A stretch of 64,000 nt of DNA from the NCBI GenBank assembly GCA_947500445.1, contig CANMSB010000021.1, forward strand, positions 1-64,000, written 5' to 3'. The notes below the pieces were generated by a model. That model was not told where the DNA came from, did no database searches, and saw only the letters and a program-made list of their open reading frames with translations. Within the stretch, counting starts at the first letter, position 1. Every line of letters starts with the position of its first letter. Positions 1 to 8,789 of the stretch are shown in pieces. The translations under genes and the position numbers were made by a program. The DNA comes from an uncultured Flavobacteriaceae bacterium (GTDB lineage: Bacteria > Bacteroidota > Bacteroidia > Flavobacteriales > Flavobacteriaceae).

Positions 1-3000
1 ACCCAGGAGGAGCTCGAGGGGATGATCGGTTTCTTCGTGAACACCCTTGTGCTGCGCAGCGACCTTGGCGGGGACCCTTGTTTCCGGGAGCTGTTGCAAC
101 AGGTGAAGGGGACGACCCTTGGTGCGTACGACCACCAGTCGGCGCCCTTCGAGAAGGTGGTGGACCGCGTGGTGACGTCCCGCGATATGAGCATGCCGCC
201 CCTGTTCCAAGTGATGTTCATTCTTCAGAATACTCCTGACGAAGATACAGAGGCTAATGGCTCAGTTACAGACACCCCTTTTGAGGCGTTGCCTTATGAA
301 AATGAACATACAAATGCAAAATTTGATCTTACAATGGGAGTCAATGAGAACGAATCTGGTATTTCATTGGGGATAGAATACTGTACGGCACTTTTTGAAG
401 AGACAACCGTTCGGCGGATGTTGGTGCATTATGAGCAGCTTTTACGCAGTATCGTGGCCGATCCCGCATCTCGTATCACGGACCTGTCGATGCTGACCGC
501 CCCGGAGGAGAAGCAGCTTCTGGAGGTCTTCAATACCACCGAGATAGCATATCCTGATGATAAGACGATGGTTGATTTGTTCGAGATACAGGCAAGGAGA
601 ACCCCGAATGCCATAGCATTGATTTGTGGGGACACGGAGCTGACCTATCATGAACTGGATCAAAAGTCGAACCGGTTGGCAAGATACCTGCGCACCAAAT
701 GCGCTGTAAAAGAGGGGATGATAGTGGGTATTTGTATGAATCGTTCCGAGTGGGCAATAATTTCAATTCTAGCCGTGCTAAAAACGGGAAGCGCATATGT
801 TCCTATTGATGCTACTTATCCTTTGGAGCGTATTGAATACATGATTACAGATTCTAGCATCGGCTTATTGCTTACAGAGTCAACAAATATTGATAATATC
901 CCTGTTTTAAAGCAACTTACAGTGCTGCAGTTGGATATGAAATGGGATGTTGTTCTATTAGAATCTAGCAGAAAGTTAGGAAAAAACAGTACCCCTTATT
1001 CTGGCGCCTATGTCATTTACACCTCGGGTAGTACGGGTAATCCCAAGGGGGTTATGGTGAGCCATGGCGGAAATGTGAACATGTCGTTGGACCAGGTGCG
1101 CACCTTTGGTATTACCGGTTCGGACCGTGTGCTGCAATTTGCGTCCTTATCTTTCGATGCATCGGTCTATGAGATTTTCATGGCCTTTTATAGTGGTGCT
1201 TCGCTTGTGATAGCGGGCAAGGATGTGATCGGCGACCGTGAAGGGTTCGTTTCCTACCTACGGGACAAATCGGTGAGCATGGTCACACTTCCCCCTTCTT
1301 ATTTGCGCGTATTGCCATTGGATGAGCTGCGTTTCTTGCGGGTCATCGTAACGGCCGGTGAATCCCCGGATATCGAGAAGGCGGTCTACTGTAGTGGTTT
1401 CAGTGATTATTACAATGCGTATGGTCCTACGGAATGTTCTGTCTGTGTGTCCGTCTACAAGGTCGGTGCCTCGGATATCGGGCGGCAGCATATTCCTATA
1501 GGGTCTGCTATATCGAACACGAAGCTGTACGTATTGGACGGTTCCCAGGGGCTTGTTCCCGTTGGGGTTCTTGGGGAGTTGTGCGTATCTGGCGCCGGTT
1601 TGGCGCAGGGGTACATCAACCGTTCGGAGCTGACCTCCGAGAAGTTCATTTCAAACCCTTTCGATGCTTCGGGCGGGGGCAGTCTGTACCGTACGGGCGA
1701 CCTTGTACGTTGGTTGTCCGATGGTACGATCGAATATGTCGGTAGAATCGATGACCAGGTGAAGGTGCGGGGCTACCGTATCGAGCTCGGCGAGGTGGAG
1801 AGTGCGCTTTCGGGTATATCCGCGGTATCGGGTTGTAGTGTACAGGTACATCCTGACGGCCAGGGGAACAATCAACTTGTGGGCTATGTTGTGGGCCATG
1901 GGGGATCGGTCCCGGACAAGGATGACATCCAGCGTGCCCTTTCCGAGAAGTTGCCGGGGTATATGGTACCGCAGCTGTGGGTCTCCCTTGATGCACTTCC
2001 CTTGACGGTGAACGGAAAGGTGGACAGGAAGGCGTTGCCGATTCCCGGGCTATCGGAGCGTTCGACGGTCGAGTATGTCGCGCCGCGCAACGATGTGGAG
2101 CAACAGCTGTCCGAGATCTGGAAGGAGCTCTTGGGAGTGGAACGGGTCGGGGCCTTGGATAATTTCTTCGAACTGGGGGGTAATTCAATTTTGGCAATCA
2201 GTTTAGTGGCCAAAATAAACAAAGCTTTTTCTAGCACCCTTGGTATTGTAGAATTGTTCAAATACCCAACAGTTGAGAAATTAGAAGCAAGGCTACAGTC
2301 GGGAGCAGATCAGAGTAACAACATTCTAGTAACGTTCAATGACGATGGTAAACAACGCCCCATGTTTTGTACTCCTGCTATTGGAGGTTCCGTCATGGGG
2401 TACTATGATCTTGTAGAGGCCTTGGACGATAGTCAGCCCTTTTATGCATTTCAATGCCCGGGATTGGATGGGAAAACGCCATTGTCGGATAGCATAGAAG
2501 ATATGGCCTCCACTTTTATAGATGAGATGCAAAAAATCGATCCAATAGGACCGTACACCATAGGTGCCTATTCCTTTGGCGCAATTACGGCCTATGAAAT
2601 GGTCTTACAACTTGTGCAGAAAGGATATGAAGTTTCGAAATTGATCATTTTTGATGCTCCGCCTCTTGAAAAACAAAAAATCATTAAAGAGTTTGATTTA
2701 AAAAAGGAAATAACAGAGATAGTTAAAATAATTAATGAGGATTTTGATTTAGAGATAGTCATTCCCGATTCAGTATTTGAAAACAAGACAAAGGAAGAAC
2801 AATTGGAAATGATCTATTCGCTCATTCAAGATTCGGGAATTGATGCAACGATCGAGCAGATCAAGGGGCATATTGCCGTATATATAAACAACAGAAAAAT
2901 TTCCAATGAATATAATCCGGTTCTGAAAGAAAAATTCAACACCGAGGTAACCTTGTTCGTTGCTCCTGAAAGCTTAAGCAATGAATTGACAAACCCACAG

Positions 3001-3231
3001 GAGATTTTGGAGAATCCTGATCATTTCAAGAAAAAACCCGATTATGGCTGGAGCGAGCATACAAACGATCAAGTAGCATTCTTTGTCATTGAAGGTTCGG
3101 ATCATCAGAATATAATCGATCCTCCGTTTGTTGAAGAAGTTGCTTTTCATTTAAATAATAGCTTGTCTGTCGAAATTAAAAAGGAAGATACGGCCCTAAT
3201 GACACGAGATTATGTGGATAGTGATAAGTAG
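1..3231 (+). CDS. Nonribosomal peptide synthetase, terminal module C(end)-A-T-TE (5' partial)
   Basis: The reading frame is open from base 1, so this is the C-terminal part of a longer synthetase. Residues are counted from the first window codon. Residues 1-160 are the end of a condensation domain, with the C5 motif IGFFVNTLVLR, a C6-like HQSAPFEKVV and RDMSMPPL. Residues about 180-680 are an adenylation domain with the core motif YTSGSTGNPKGVM from residue 340 and the closing lysine in VNGKVDRKALP. The pocket residues, aligned by eye to GrsA-PheA, read D-A-Y-T-V-A-A-V-C-K, close to the phenylalanine code; this is inference. The carrier protein has GGNS with Ser729. The last 280 residues are a thioesterase with GAYSFG (Ser858) and a GSDH His near 1035, so this module releases the peptide. 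Base composition switches abruptly several times within the gene. The next gene is a type II thioesterase 49 bases downstream. Confidence 0.95.
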   Translation, partial: TQEELEGMIGFFVNTLVLRSDLGGDPCFRELLQQVKGTTLGAYDHQSAPFEKVVDRVVTSRDMSMPPLFQVMFILQNTPDEDTEANGSVTDTPFEALPYENEHTNAKFDLTMGVNENESGISLGIEYCTALFEETTVRRMLVHYEQLLRSIVADPASRITDLSMLTAPEEKQLLEVFNTTEIAYPDDKTMVDLFEIQARRTPNAIALICGDTELTYHELDQKSNRLARYLRTKCAVKEGMIVGICMNRSEWAIISILAVLKTGSAYVPIDATYPLERIEYMITDSSIGLLLTESTNIDNIPVLKQLTVLQLDMKWDVVLLESSRKLGKNSTPYSGAYVIYTSGSTGNPKGVMVSHGGNVNMSLDQVRTFGITGSDRVLQFASLSFDASVYEIFMAFYSGASLVIAGKDVIGDREGFVSYLRDKSVSMVTLPPSYLRVLPLDELRFLRVIVTAGESPDIEKAVYCSGFSDYYNAYGPTECSVCVSVYKVGASDIGRQHIPIGSAISNTKLYVLDGSQGLVPVGVLGELCVSGAGLAQGYINRSELTSEKFISNPFDASGGGSLYRTGDLVRWLSDGTIEYVGRIDDQVKVRGYRIELGEVESALSGISAVSGCSVQVHPDGQGNNQLVGYVVGHGGSVPDKDDIQRALSEKLPGYMVPQLWVSLDALPLTVNGKVDRKALPIPGLSERSTVEYVAPRNDVEQQLSEIWKELLGVERVGALDNFFELGGNSILAISLVAKINKAFSSTLGIVELFKYPTVEKLEARLQSGADQSNNILVTFNDDGKQRPMFCTPAIGGSVMGYYDLVEALDDSQPFYAFQCPGLDGKTPLSDSIEDMASTFIDEMQKIDPIGPYTIGAYSFGAITAYEMVLQLVQKGYEVSKLIIFDAPPLEKQKIIKEFDLKKEITEIVKIINEDFDLEIVIPDSVFENKTKEEQLEMIYSLIQDSGIDATIEQIKGHIAVYINNRKISNEYNPVLKEKFNTEVTLFVAPESLSNELTNPQEILENPDHFKKKPDYGWSEHTNDQVAFFVIEGSDHQNIIDPPFVEEVAFHLNNSLSVEIKKEDTALMTRDYVDSDK

Positions 3232-3280
3232 CCGAGCAAGGTTTATAGCTAAATAGAATAGAAAAACTAAATAAGTGTTT

Positions 3281-4036
3281 ATGAGTTTTATGAATAGTTT
3301 ATCAGAGGAAGAGGTTAACATAATTGCGATTCCTTTTGCAGGGGGAAATGCATATTGTTACAAAGAGATTGAGAACCATGTGAAAGGCAATTTCAAATGG
3401 GTGACCCTTGAACTTCCAGGAAGGGGGTCAAGATTTAAAGAAGCCCTGCTATCCGATATTCGAGAAATGGTTGACGATCTTTATCATTCCTTGATTCTAC
3501 ATGTAAAAAAGAAGAGCTATGTTTTGTATGGCCATAGTATGGGTACTGTTATTGGCTATGAGCTGGTAAAAAAACTTATAGAAAATGATATGCCACTACC
3601 CTTATGTGCGCTATTTACCGGTAGGGGAGCACCCAATACAGTGATGACCAAAAAAAGGTCTGCAATGCCAGAAAAAATGTTCTGGGAAGAAGTTAGTAGT
3701 ATTGGAGGTCTACCGAAAGAGATTTTAAAAAACAAGGAACTGTTGGATTTGTACTATCCTATTCTGAGGGCAGATTTTAAGGCAATAGAGACGTACCAAT
3801 ATACACCACTAAAAGAACCATTCCCTATTCCTATTTACATATGCCTGGGTAAGGATGAGATTGGTGAGGGCGAGGACAGAACATCTCTTAAAGAAATAAA
3901 AGACTGGAACAATGAAACCATTTATCCCTGCAAGCCAACGTTTTTGGAAGGAGATCATTTTTTTATCCTAAAGCACCCTGGGGCAGTGGTACAATTATTA
4001 GTAAACGCTTTTGAAAAATCAAAGGTAAAAATGTAA
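3281..4036 (+). CDS. Type II thioesterase of the NRPS cluster
   Basis: An alpha/beta hydrolase of 251 residues, the usual size for external (type II) thioesterases such as those of gramicidin and surfactin clusters, which remove wrong or stalled acyl groups from carrier proteins. An early PFAGGNAYCY loop, the nucleophile elbow YGHSMG and a late EGDHFFI histidine are all visible. An in-frame GTG at 3275 exists, but the ATG at 3281 gives a normal start (MSFMNSL). It follows the synthetase by 49 bases and precedes an aspartokinase, so it is probably co-transcribed with both. The gene is AT-rich, like the thioesterase domain at the end of the synthetase and unlike the synthetase core. Confidence 0.92.
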   Translation: MSFMNSLSEEEVNIIAIPFAGGNAYCYKEIENHVKGNFKWVTLELPGRGSRFKEALLSDIREMVDDLYHSLILHVKKKSYVLYGHSMGTVIGYELVKKLIENDMPLPLCALFTGRGAPNTVMTKKRSAMPEKMFWEEVSSIGGLPKEILKNKELLDLYYPILRADFKAIETYQYTPLKEPFPIPIYICLGKDEIGEGEDRTSLKEIKDWNNETIYPCKPTFLEGDHFFILKHPGAVVQLLVNAFEKSKVKM

Positions 4037-4046
4037 GAGAGTAAAT

Positions 4047-4130
4047 ATGCGATGGTTTTGTGAAAAATGTGGAAATAGATTTTCTCAAGTAAAACAGCCC
4101 ATTCTAAATAACATAAATACGCACATATGA
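4047..4130 (+). CDS. Possible 27-residue zinc-knuckle-like mini-ORF overlapping the aspartokinase start
   Basis: A short frame starts at an ATG 10 bases after the thioesterase stop and ends with a TGA that overlaps the aspartokinase ATG as ATGA, the classical layout for translational coupling. The product begins MRWFCEKCGNRFSQ and contains one C-x2-C pair, so it resembles half a zinc ribbon. It is too short to assign, and the overlap may be chance. It could also be the scrap of a longer deleted gene, or a leader that sets aspartokinase translation. Confidence 0.3.
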   Translation: MRWFCEKCGNRFSQVKQPILNNINTHI

Positions 4131-5470
4131 AGGTTTTAAAATTTGGTGGAACCTCGGTTGGTTCCGTAGAGAGCTTATTGCAAGTAAAAGAGATTCTTAA
4201 AAATGAACTGGGTAAGAAAATTGTCGTATGTTCCGCAATGTCGGGAGTTACAGATCAATTAGTACAACTTTTGGAAAGTATTCGATTGGGTGATGCACCA
4301 CAAATTGAATTAAAAATTGAACGCTTGAGGCTTCGTCATCAAGAGTTGATATGCTCCTTGATAACGGATCAAAAGAGCAGGGACGAATTCCTTGATGATC
4401 TCAATGGAATGATAAGGGATATCTCGAAATTGGCGTCACAAGAGTTTACTGGGGTGTTGTACTCTAGAATAATAACGTACGGTGAGACATTGTTGACCTC
4501 TATTTTTTCAAAGTACTTGAATGCTGTGGGAATACACAATACATTGCTGCTGGCAAAAGATTTCATGTTCGTAGATTCCATAGAAAACCCCAATATAGGC
4601 AAGGTATCGGTAGAGTTGAGAGAACTTTTGTCCAAGAAAGAAAAGTCTTCGATATATATAACGCAAGGATTTGTATGCCGCGATGCGCAAGGGGAAATAA
4701 GCAATCTCAGTAGGGGAGGAAGTGATTTTACGGCCACCATCATTGCGGCTGCCGTTGATGCCGAAGAAGTTCAAATATGGACAGATATAGATGGGCTGCA
4801 CAACAATGACCCTAGGTATGTTAACGGAACGAAATCAATACCGCATCTAAGCTATAACGAAGCAGAGGAGTTGGCTCATTTTGGTGCTAAAATTTTACAT
4901 GCCAATACGGTTTTTCCCGTTGTTGATAAGAAAATCCCGATTCTTTTGAAAAGTACCTTTGATCCCAACGCGTTGGGAACGGTTATTTCGGACAGTGTGA
5001 AATCTGAGGGCCTAAAAGCGATTTCGGCTAAAGACAACATTATGATTGTCGAATTAACCTCCAAACGAAAACTCATTTCGAAAAACTCCTTGCAAAAAAT
5101 TCTGCGTACTTTTGACGAACATGAGGTACCTGTTCATGTAATCTCATCTTCTAGAACCGCTACTTCGGTTGCGATAGACAATAATGTTATTATTGATGAA
5201 ATCTTAAAAGAACTAGAAAACTTCTTTAGCCTGAGATTAGAAAATAACAAATGTATTATCAGTATTGTGGGTGAACATATAGTGAATGATAAGAATTTAT
5301 CGAAGTTCTTTGAAATCTCTAATGTGGTGCCAATTAAAATGATTTCGTTTGGTGTTAACAATAATATATCTATTCTTGTTGATTCTAAATACAAGGTCCC
5401 CGCGCTAGAATTTTTAAATAAAAAGCTATTTGCGTTGGTCGAAGCTGATGTGCAAACGGTGCTTTCTTGA
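4127..5470 (+). CDS. Aspartokinase (monofunctional, with C-terminal ACT region)
   Basis: Aspartate kinase phosphorylates L-aspartate on the way to aspartate semialdehyde. The N-terminus has the KFGGTSVGS nucleotide motif, and residues 190-235 hold LSRGGSDFTATIIAAAV and WTDIDGLHNNDPR, the family active-site signatures. The last 150 residues are consistent with two ACT domains. At 447 residues it is a normal stand-alone enzyme with no homoserine dehydrogenase fusion. Its place between an NRPS thioesterase and a diaminobutyrate-type aminotransferase suggests a dedicated copy supplying aspartate semialdehyde for an unusual building block, comparable to dedicated aspartokinases in ectoine clusters. 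That role is inference, as is any escape from feedback inhibition. A semialdehyde dehydrogenase is not in the window and would come from primary metabolism. Confidence 0.93.
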   Translation: MKVLKFGGTSVGSVESLLQVKEILKNELGKKIVVCSAMSGVTDQLVQLLESIRLGDAPQIELKIERLRLRHQELICSLITDQKSRDEFLDDLNGMIRDISKLASQEFTGVLYSRIITYGETLLTSIFSKYLNAVGIHNTLLLAKDFMFVDSIENPNIGKVSVELRELLSKKEKSSIYITQGFVCRDAQGEISNLSRGGSDFTATIIAAAVDAEEVQIWTDIDGLHNNDPRYVNGTKSIPHLSYNEAEELAHFGAKILHANTVFPVVDKKIPILLKSTFDPNALGTVISDSVKSEGLKAISAKDNIMIVELTSKRKLISKNSLQKILRTFDEHEVPVHVISSSRTATSVAIDNNVIIDEILKELENFFSLRLENNKCIISIVGEHIVNDKNLSKFFEISNVVPIKMISFGVNNNISILVDSKYKVPALEFLNKKLFALVEADVQTVLS

Positions 5471-5578
5471 TTTTTAGATGATTGTTACTCATCTTGCGCC
5501 CTTTATAGGCAATAAAATGAAAAATAAGGATAGCGGTATGGAAGCGCGGGTCATTCACAACAAAACGATGTATTGGTC

Positions 5579-6814
5579 ATGAAATTACTTAAACTGGGAA
5601 TATCGGTATTGGCTGGGTTATTATGCAATGGTTGTTCAACGAGTAAGATTGAAAAACTTGAAATGCAAGGAACCCTCAAGGAAAGTGTTTTTGACAAAGA
5701 AATTCCTTTTGAATACAAGGAAGGTTTAATTTTTGTAAAAGCACGGATAGAGGGGGAGACGTATAATTTTATTTTGGACACAGGAGCCGATGTTACGGTA
5801 TTGGACGCGGCGGTCGCAAAAAGAATTACCTATAAAAAGGTACTTAAATCAAAAGTTGAAGGCAGTCTTAAAAAAGAGCTTTCTACACAATTGGTAACGT
5901 TGCCGGCACTGAACTTGGGAGGGGTTGAATATATTGATACAGGCGCTATTATAACGGACCTGTCCTATTTTAAGAAGTTTTTTGGCTGTTTTCCGATACA
6001 GGGAATAATTGGGATTAACCTTTTGCGAAAGGGAAACCTACAAATTGATTATAAAAACAAGGTTCTAAGGCTAACAAATGATTTTTCAAATTTAAAGGTA
6101 TCGAACAAGGCACATATCGTTAAAATGAATTCCAAAAAAAACGGAAGTATTCTACTAGATGTGGCCCTGGGGAATAAACGAACCAAATTTATTTTTGATA
6201 CCGGCTCAAATGGTAAACTTACCACTGATAGTAAGTTGTTGGAAACAAATAAACACTTGACGTTTGTTAGCAAAAAAGGAACGGCGAATATTAGCATTAA
6301 CGGCGCATCTGATGTAACACTTTACAAAGCGCTCGTTCCCGAGTTGGCGGTGGCAGGAATCGCTCTTCAAAATCAAATTATTACGCTCAAACCAGGTGCG
6401 GCTTCATTAGTCGGGAATAGGTTTTTTGAAAATTACACCCTTTCGATACATTGGGAGAAGGATGAATTGATTTTGGATCCCGTTATTTCAATGGATAACG
6501 AAATATTAGAAGCGTACGAACTAACAATAAGGCCCGATTATACAATAAACAAGATACTGGTGCATAGCGCCTGGGGGGATTTTTCGGATAAGCATAACAT
6601 TCCCTTAGGGGCCGAAGTCACCGAAATAAACGGCAAGAAGGTTTCGAACTTCACCCAAAGCGAATTATGCGAATTTTGGAATCAGGAAATGTCGGGTATA
6701 AAAAGCAGTTCCGTTATGCGTTTAAACATACGCTGCAACGGGGATAATCGTCAATTTACTTTACCAAAAAAGAAGTTACTTCCTAACAATAAACAAAATA
6801 ATTCTCTTAAATAG
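5579..6814 (+). CDS. Lipoprotein with two retropepsin-like aspartyl protease units and a PDZ domain
   Basis: The start is the ATG at 5579, giving a lipoprotein-like signal (MKLLKLGISVLAGLLCNGC, Cys about 19). Two retroviral-type aspartyl protease half-domains are visible: FILDTGADVTVLD with Asp67 and FIFDTGSNGKLTTD with Asp207. These proteases normally act as dimers of one D-T/S-G motif each, so two motifs in one chain could form a complete active site. The last 100 residues look like a PDZ domain (IPLGAEVTEINGKKV). This architecture is common in envelope proteins of Bacteroidota, but the substrate is unknown. It lies inside the NRPS cluster, before an outer-membrane protein and an S41 protease, so maturation or export of the peptide is a possible but unproven job. 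Confidence 0.85.
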   Translation: MKLLKLGISVLAGLLCNGCSTSKIEKLEMQGTLKESVFDKEIPFEYKEGLIFVKARIEGETYNFILDTGADVTVLDAAVAKRITYKKVLKSKVEGSLKKELSTQLVTLPALNLGGVEYIDTGAIITDLSYFKKFFGCFPIQGIIGINLLRKGNLQIDYKNKVLRLTNDFSNLKVSNKAHIVKMNSKKNGSILLDVALGNKRTKFIFDTGSNGKLTTDSKLLETNKHLTFVSKKGTANISINGASDVTLYKALVPELAVAGIALQNQIITLKPGAASLVGNRFFENYTLSIHWEKDELILDPVISMDNEILEAYELTIRPDYTINKILVHSAWGDFSDKHNIPLGAEVTEINGKKVSNFTQSELCEFWNQEMSGIKSSSVMRLNIRCNGDNRQFTLPKKKLLPNNKQNNSLK

Positions 6815-6968
6815 CGTAGTATAATCACTTCATTTAAGTCGAAAATGTGTTTTGCTACGTATATCATTAAGCCATCTCATAAGAATGTTGTTGGGGCAGT
6901 ATACCGGCAACTTTTTCTGAGGCTTGGAACGTTGATAAATAACTTATTCATAAAATGTATTGCTAATA

Positions 6969-7739
6969 ATGAATCATAAACGATGGATCATAGGGTTGTC
7001 TCTATTGTCTTTACTAACAGTAAGAGCGCAGGACTTTAAGGATTTTAAAAATGAACTAGACATATCTGTTGGATATAGTTTTGGGTCTATAAAGGACTTG
7101 AATTTTGCACCTTTGAATTACCGGGAGAACGGTATAAATTATGGAATCGGTTACACGCGAAAACTAGAAACAGGCAATTTGTTTTCGATGCGTTTCGATT
7201 ATGCCGATGCCGAAATAGAAACCGACGCAAGTGATTTTTTGACTTCGGACTATACATCGGGAAATGCGCGTATCTCGTATCTTATTGATGTAGGGAGTAT
7301 ATCGAACAAGCTACATTTTTTCCTAGGAGGAGAATATCAGACAAACTGGAACAAGATTGAATTTCAGGCGTTTGGAGTTCCAAAGGATTCCTATCTAGTT
7401 GCGCATAGCTTAAACATTGCAGCACTGCTAGCGTACAGCCTTAATGAGCGAAACACCTTGCTTTTTAAAGCTGCGTTGCCGTTAGTGTCATTTACGGTTA
7501 GGCCCCCATTTAGCGAGTTTGATGAAGAATTTGATTCGTTTCGTTTGTTTGATGGTGGAGAATTGGGGTCGTTTAACAAATATGTGGCTTTTGATGGGTA
7601 CTTTTTATATCAATATACCCTGTTACAAAATGTAAATTTAAACGCCTCCTATACTTTCCTCTATCAGAAACATAGTGAAGAAAATGAGTTTACCCGCTTT
7701 AATAGTCGATTAAATATTGGTGTATCACTAAAATTTTAA
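6969..7739 (+). CDS. Outer-membrane beta-barrel protein, unrecognised family
   Basis: The ATG at 6969 gives a 256-residue product with a clean signal peptide (MNHKRWIIGLSLLSLL, then VRAQ as probable cleavage site). The mature part is built of alternating hydrophobic and polar strands with aromatic ends (for example YGIGYTRKLETG and NIGVSLKF at the very C-terminus), as expected for an outer-membrane barrel of roughly ten to twelve strands. The C-terminal Phe is typical of such proteins. I cannot name a family. The gene sits between two envelope proteases, with only three bases to the next start, so it should be co-transcribed with the S41 protease. A role as exit pore or protection factor for the cluster product is a guess from position. 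Confidence 0.72.
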   Translation: MNHKRWIIGLSLLSLLTVRAQDFKDFKNELDISVGYSFGSIKDLNFAPLNYRENGINYGIGYTRKLETGNLFSMRFDYADAEIETDASDFLTSDYTSGNARISYLIDVGSISNKLHFFLGGEYQTNWNKIEFQAFGVPKDSYLVAHSLNIAALLAYSLNERNTLLFKAALPLVSFTVRPPFSEFDEEFDSFRLFDGGELGSFNKYVAFDGYFLYQYTLLQNVNLNASYTFLYQKHSEENEFTRFNSRLNIGVSLKF

Positions 7740-7742
7740 ATA

Positions 7743-8789
7743 ATGAAAAATAGTATAATTACGTTTCTATGCTGTATGGTAGGTTTCTTCTTTATTTCAT
7801 GCGAAGAAGCCGTTCTGGGGGACGAACAATCGAGTACGGCCAGAATTAATTTTGACCTTTTGTGGAAAGATTTTGATGAACATTATGCACCGTTTGATGC
7901 ACGAAATGTAGATTGGGATGAATTGTACGAGCAATATAGCATCAGCATAACTTCTGAGACCACTAACGAGGAATTATGGACAATAAGTACAGAATTACTC
8001 GAAAATTTAAAGGACCGCCATATTAATCTGGTAGATACTAAAAATGAGCGTTCCTTTAAGTCTGGAGAAGCTGTTGCCGATCAGGCAGAGGAAGAATTTG
8101 ATCTGGACTTGGTCAAAAACAAATACTTGGAGGCTTATCAAACTTTTGATGAAGCCGGTATGTCTTTTGGTAAAATCAAAGACAAGGCCGTTGGGTATAT
8201 ATACCTATCTGAAATTAATGGTGAAGCCCCTGGTGTTATTGATAAAGTAATCGCAGAGCTAAAAGATGCCGAAGCGATTATAGTTGATATTCGAAACAAC
8301 GGTGGCGGTTCTGATCGTTTTGCACATCGTGTTGCCGGTGCTTTTGCCGATGGAGAGCATTTTATCTACACTGTACAGACCAAAAACGGACCGGGACGTG
8401 ATGATTTTGACGAAAAAAAGAAATGGTTTGCCAAGCCCGCAGGTCCTGAACAATTTACCAAGCCAGTAATTTTATTGATAGATCGGTTTACCTTAAGTGC
8501 CGCTGAAATATTTCAATTGAATATGCAAGCGTTTGGTCATGTGACCACTATGGGCGATTTTACCGGAGGTTCCCATTCAGATGTAAGTTCCTTCAGGTTT
8601 CTTCCCAATGGTTGGATCTATACCTTGGCCCCTCAATTGTATTTAATGCCCGATGGTCAGAGTTTAGAAGGCATAGGAATTGCCCCAGATGAGTTTGTAA
8701 AGAATACTAAGGAAAGTATTGATATGGGCAACGACTTGGTAATGGAAAACGCTTTTGAATATCTTGGCGAGATTTATGGGATAGAATAG
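7743..8789 (+). CDS. S41-family (tail-specific/tricorn-like) lipoprotein protease
   Basis: A 348-residue lipoprotein (signal ending FFFISC, Cys about 20) with the S41 catalytic region. Residues 170-190 hold AEAIIVDIRNNGGGS, a family hallmark, followed by PVILLIDRFTLSAAEIF with the probable nucleophile Ser252, and a late GIGIAPDE segment. There is no separate PDZ domain in the usual place. The N-terminal 100 residues resemble the tricorn-core helical bundle found in many Bacteroidota S41 proteins. It starts three bases after the barrel gene and closes this block of three envelope genes. The substrate is unknown. Location within an NRPS cluster suggests processing or resistance, but general envelope proteolysis fits equally well. 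Confidence 0.88.
   Translation: MKNSIITFLCCMVGFFFISCEEAVLGDEQSSTARINFDLLWKDFDEHYAPFDARNVDWDELYEQYSISITSETTNEELWTISTELLENLKDRHINLVDTKNERSFKSGEAVADQAEEEFDLDLVKNKYLEAYQTFDEAGMSFGKIKDKAVGYIYLSEINGEAPGVIDKVIAELKDAEAIIVDIRNNGGGSDRFAHRVAGAFADGEHFIYTVQTKNGPGRDDFDEKKKWFAKPAGPEQFTKPVILLIDRFTLSAAEIFQLNMQAFGHVTTMGDFTGGSHSDVSSFRFLPNGWIYTLAPQLYLMPDGQSLEGIGIAPDEFVKNTKESIDMGNDLVMENAFEYLGEIYGIE

Noticed and set aside
1646-2197. Minus-strand frame of 183 codons antisense to the NRPS
   Set aside because: Rich in Pro and Arg as expected from the complement of GC-rich coding DNA; no motifs.
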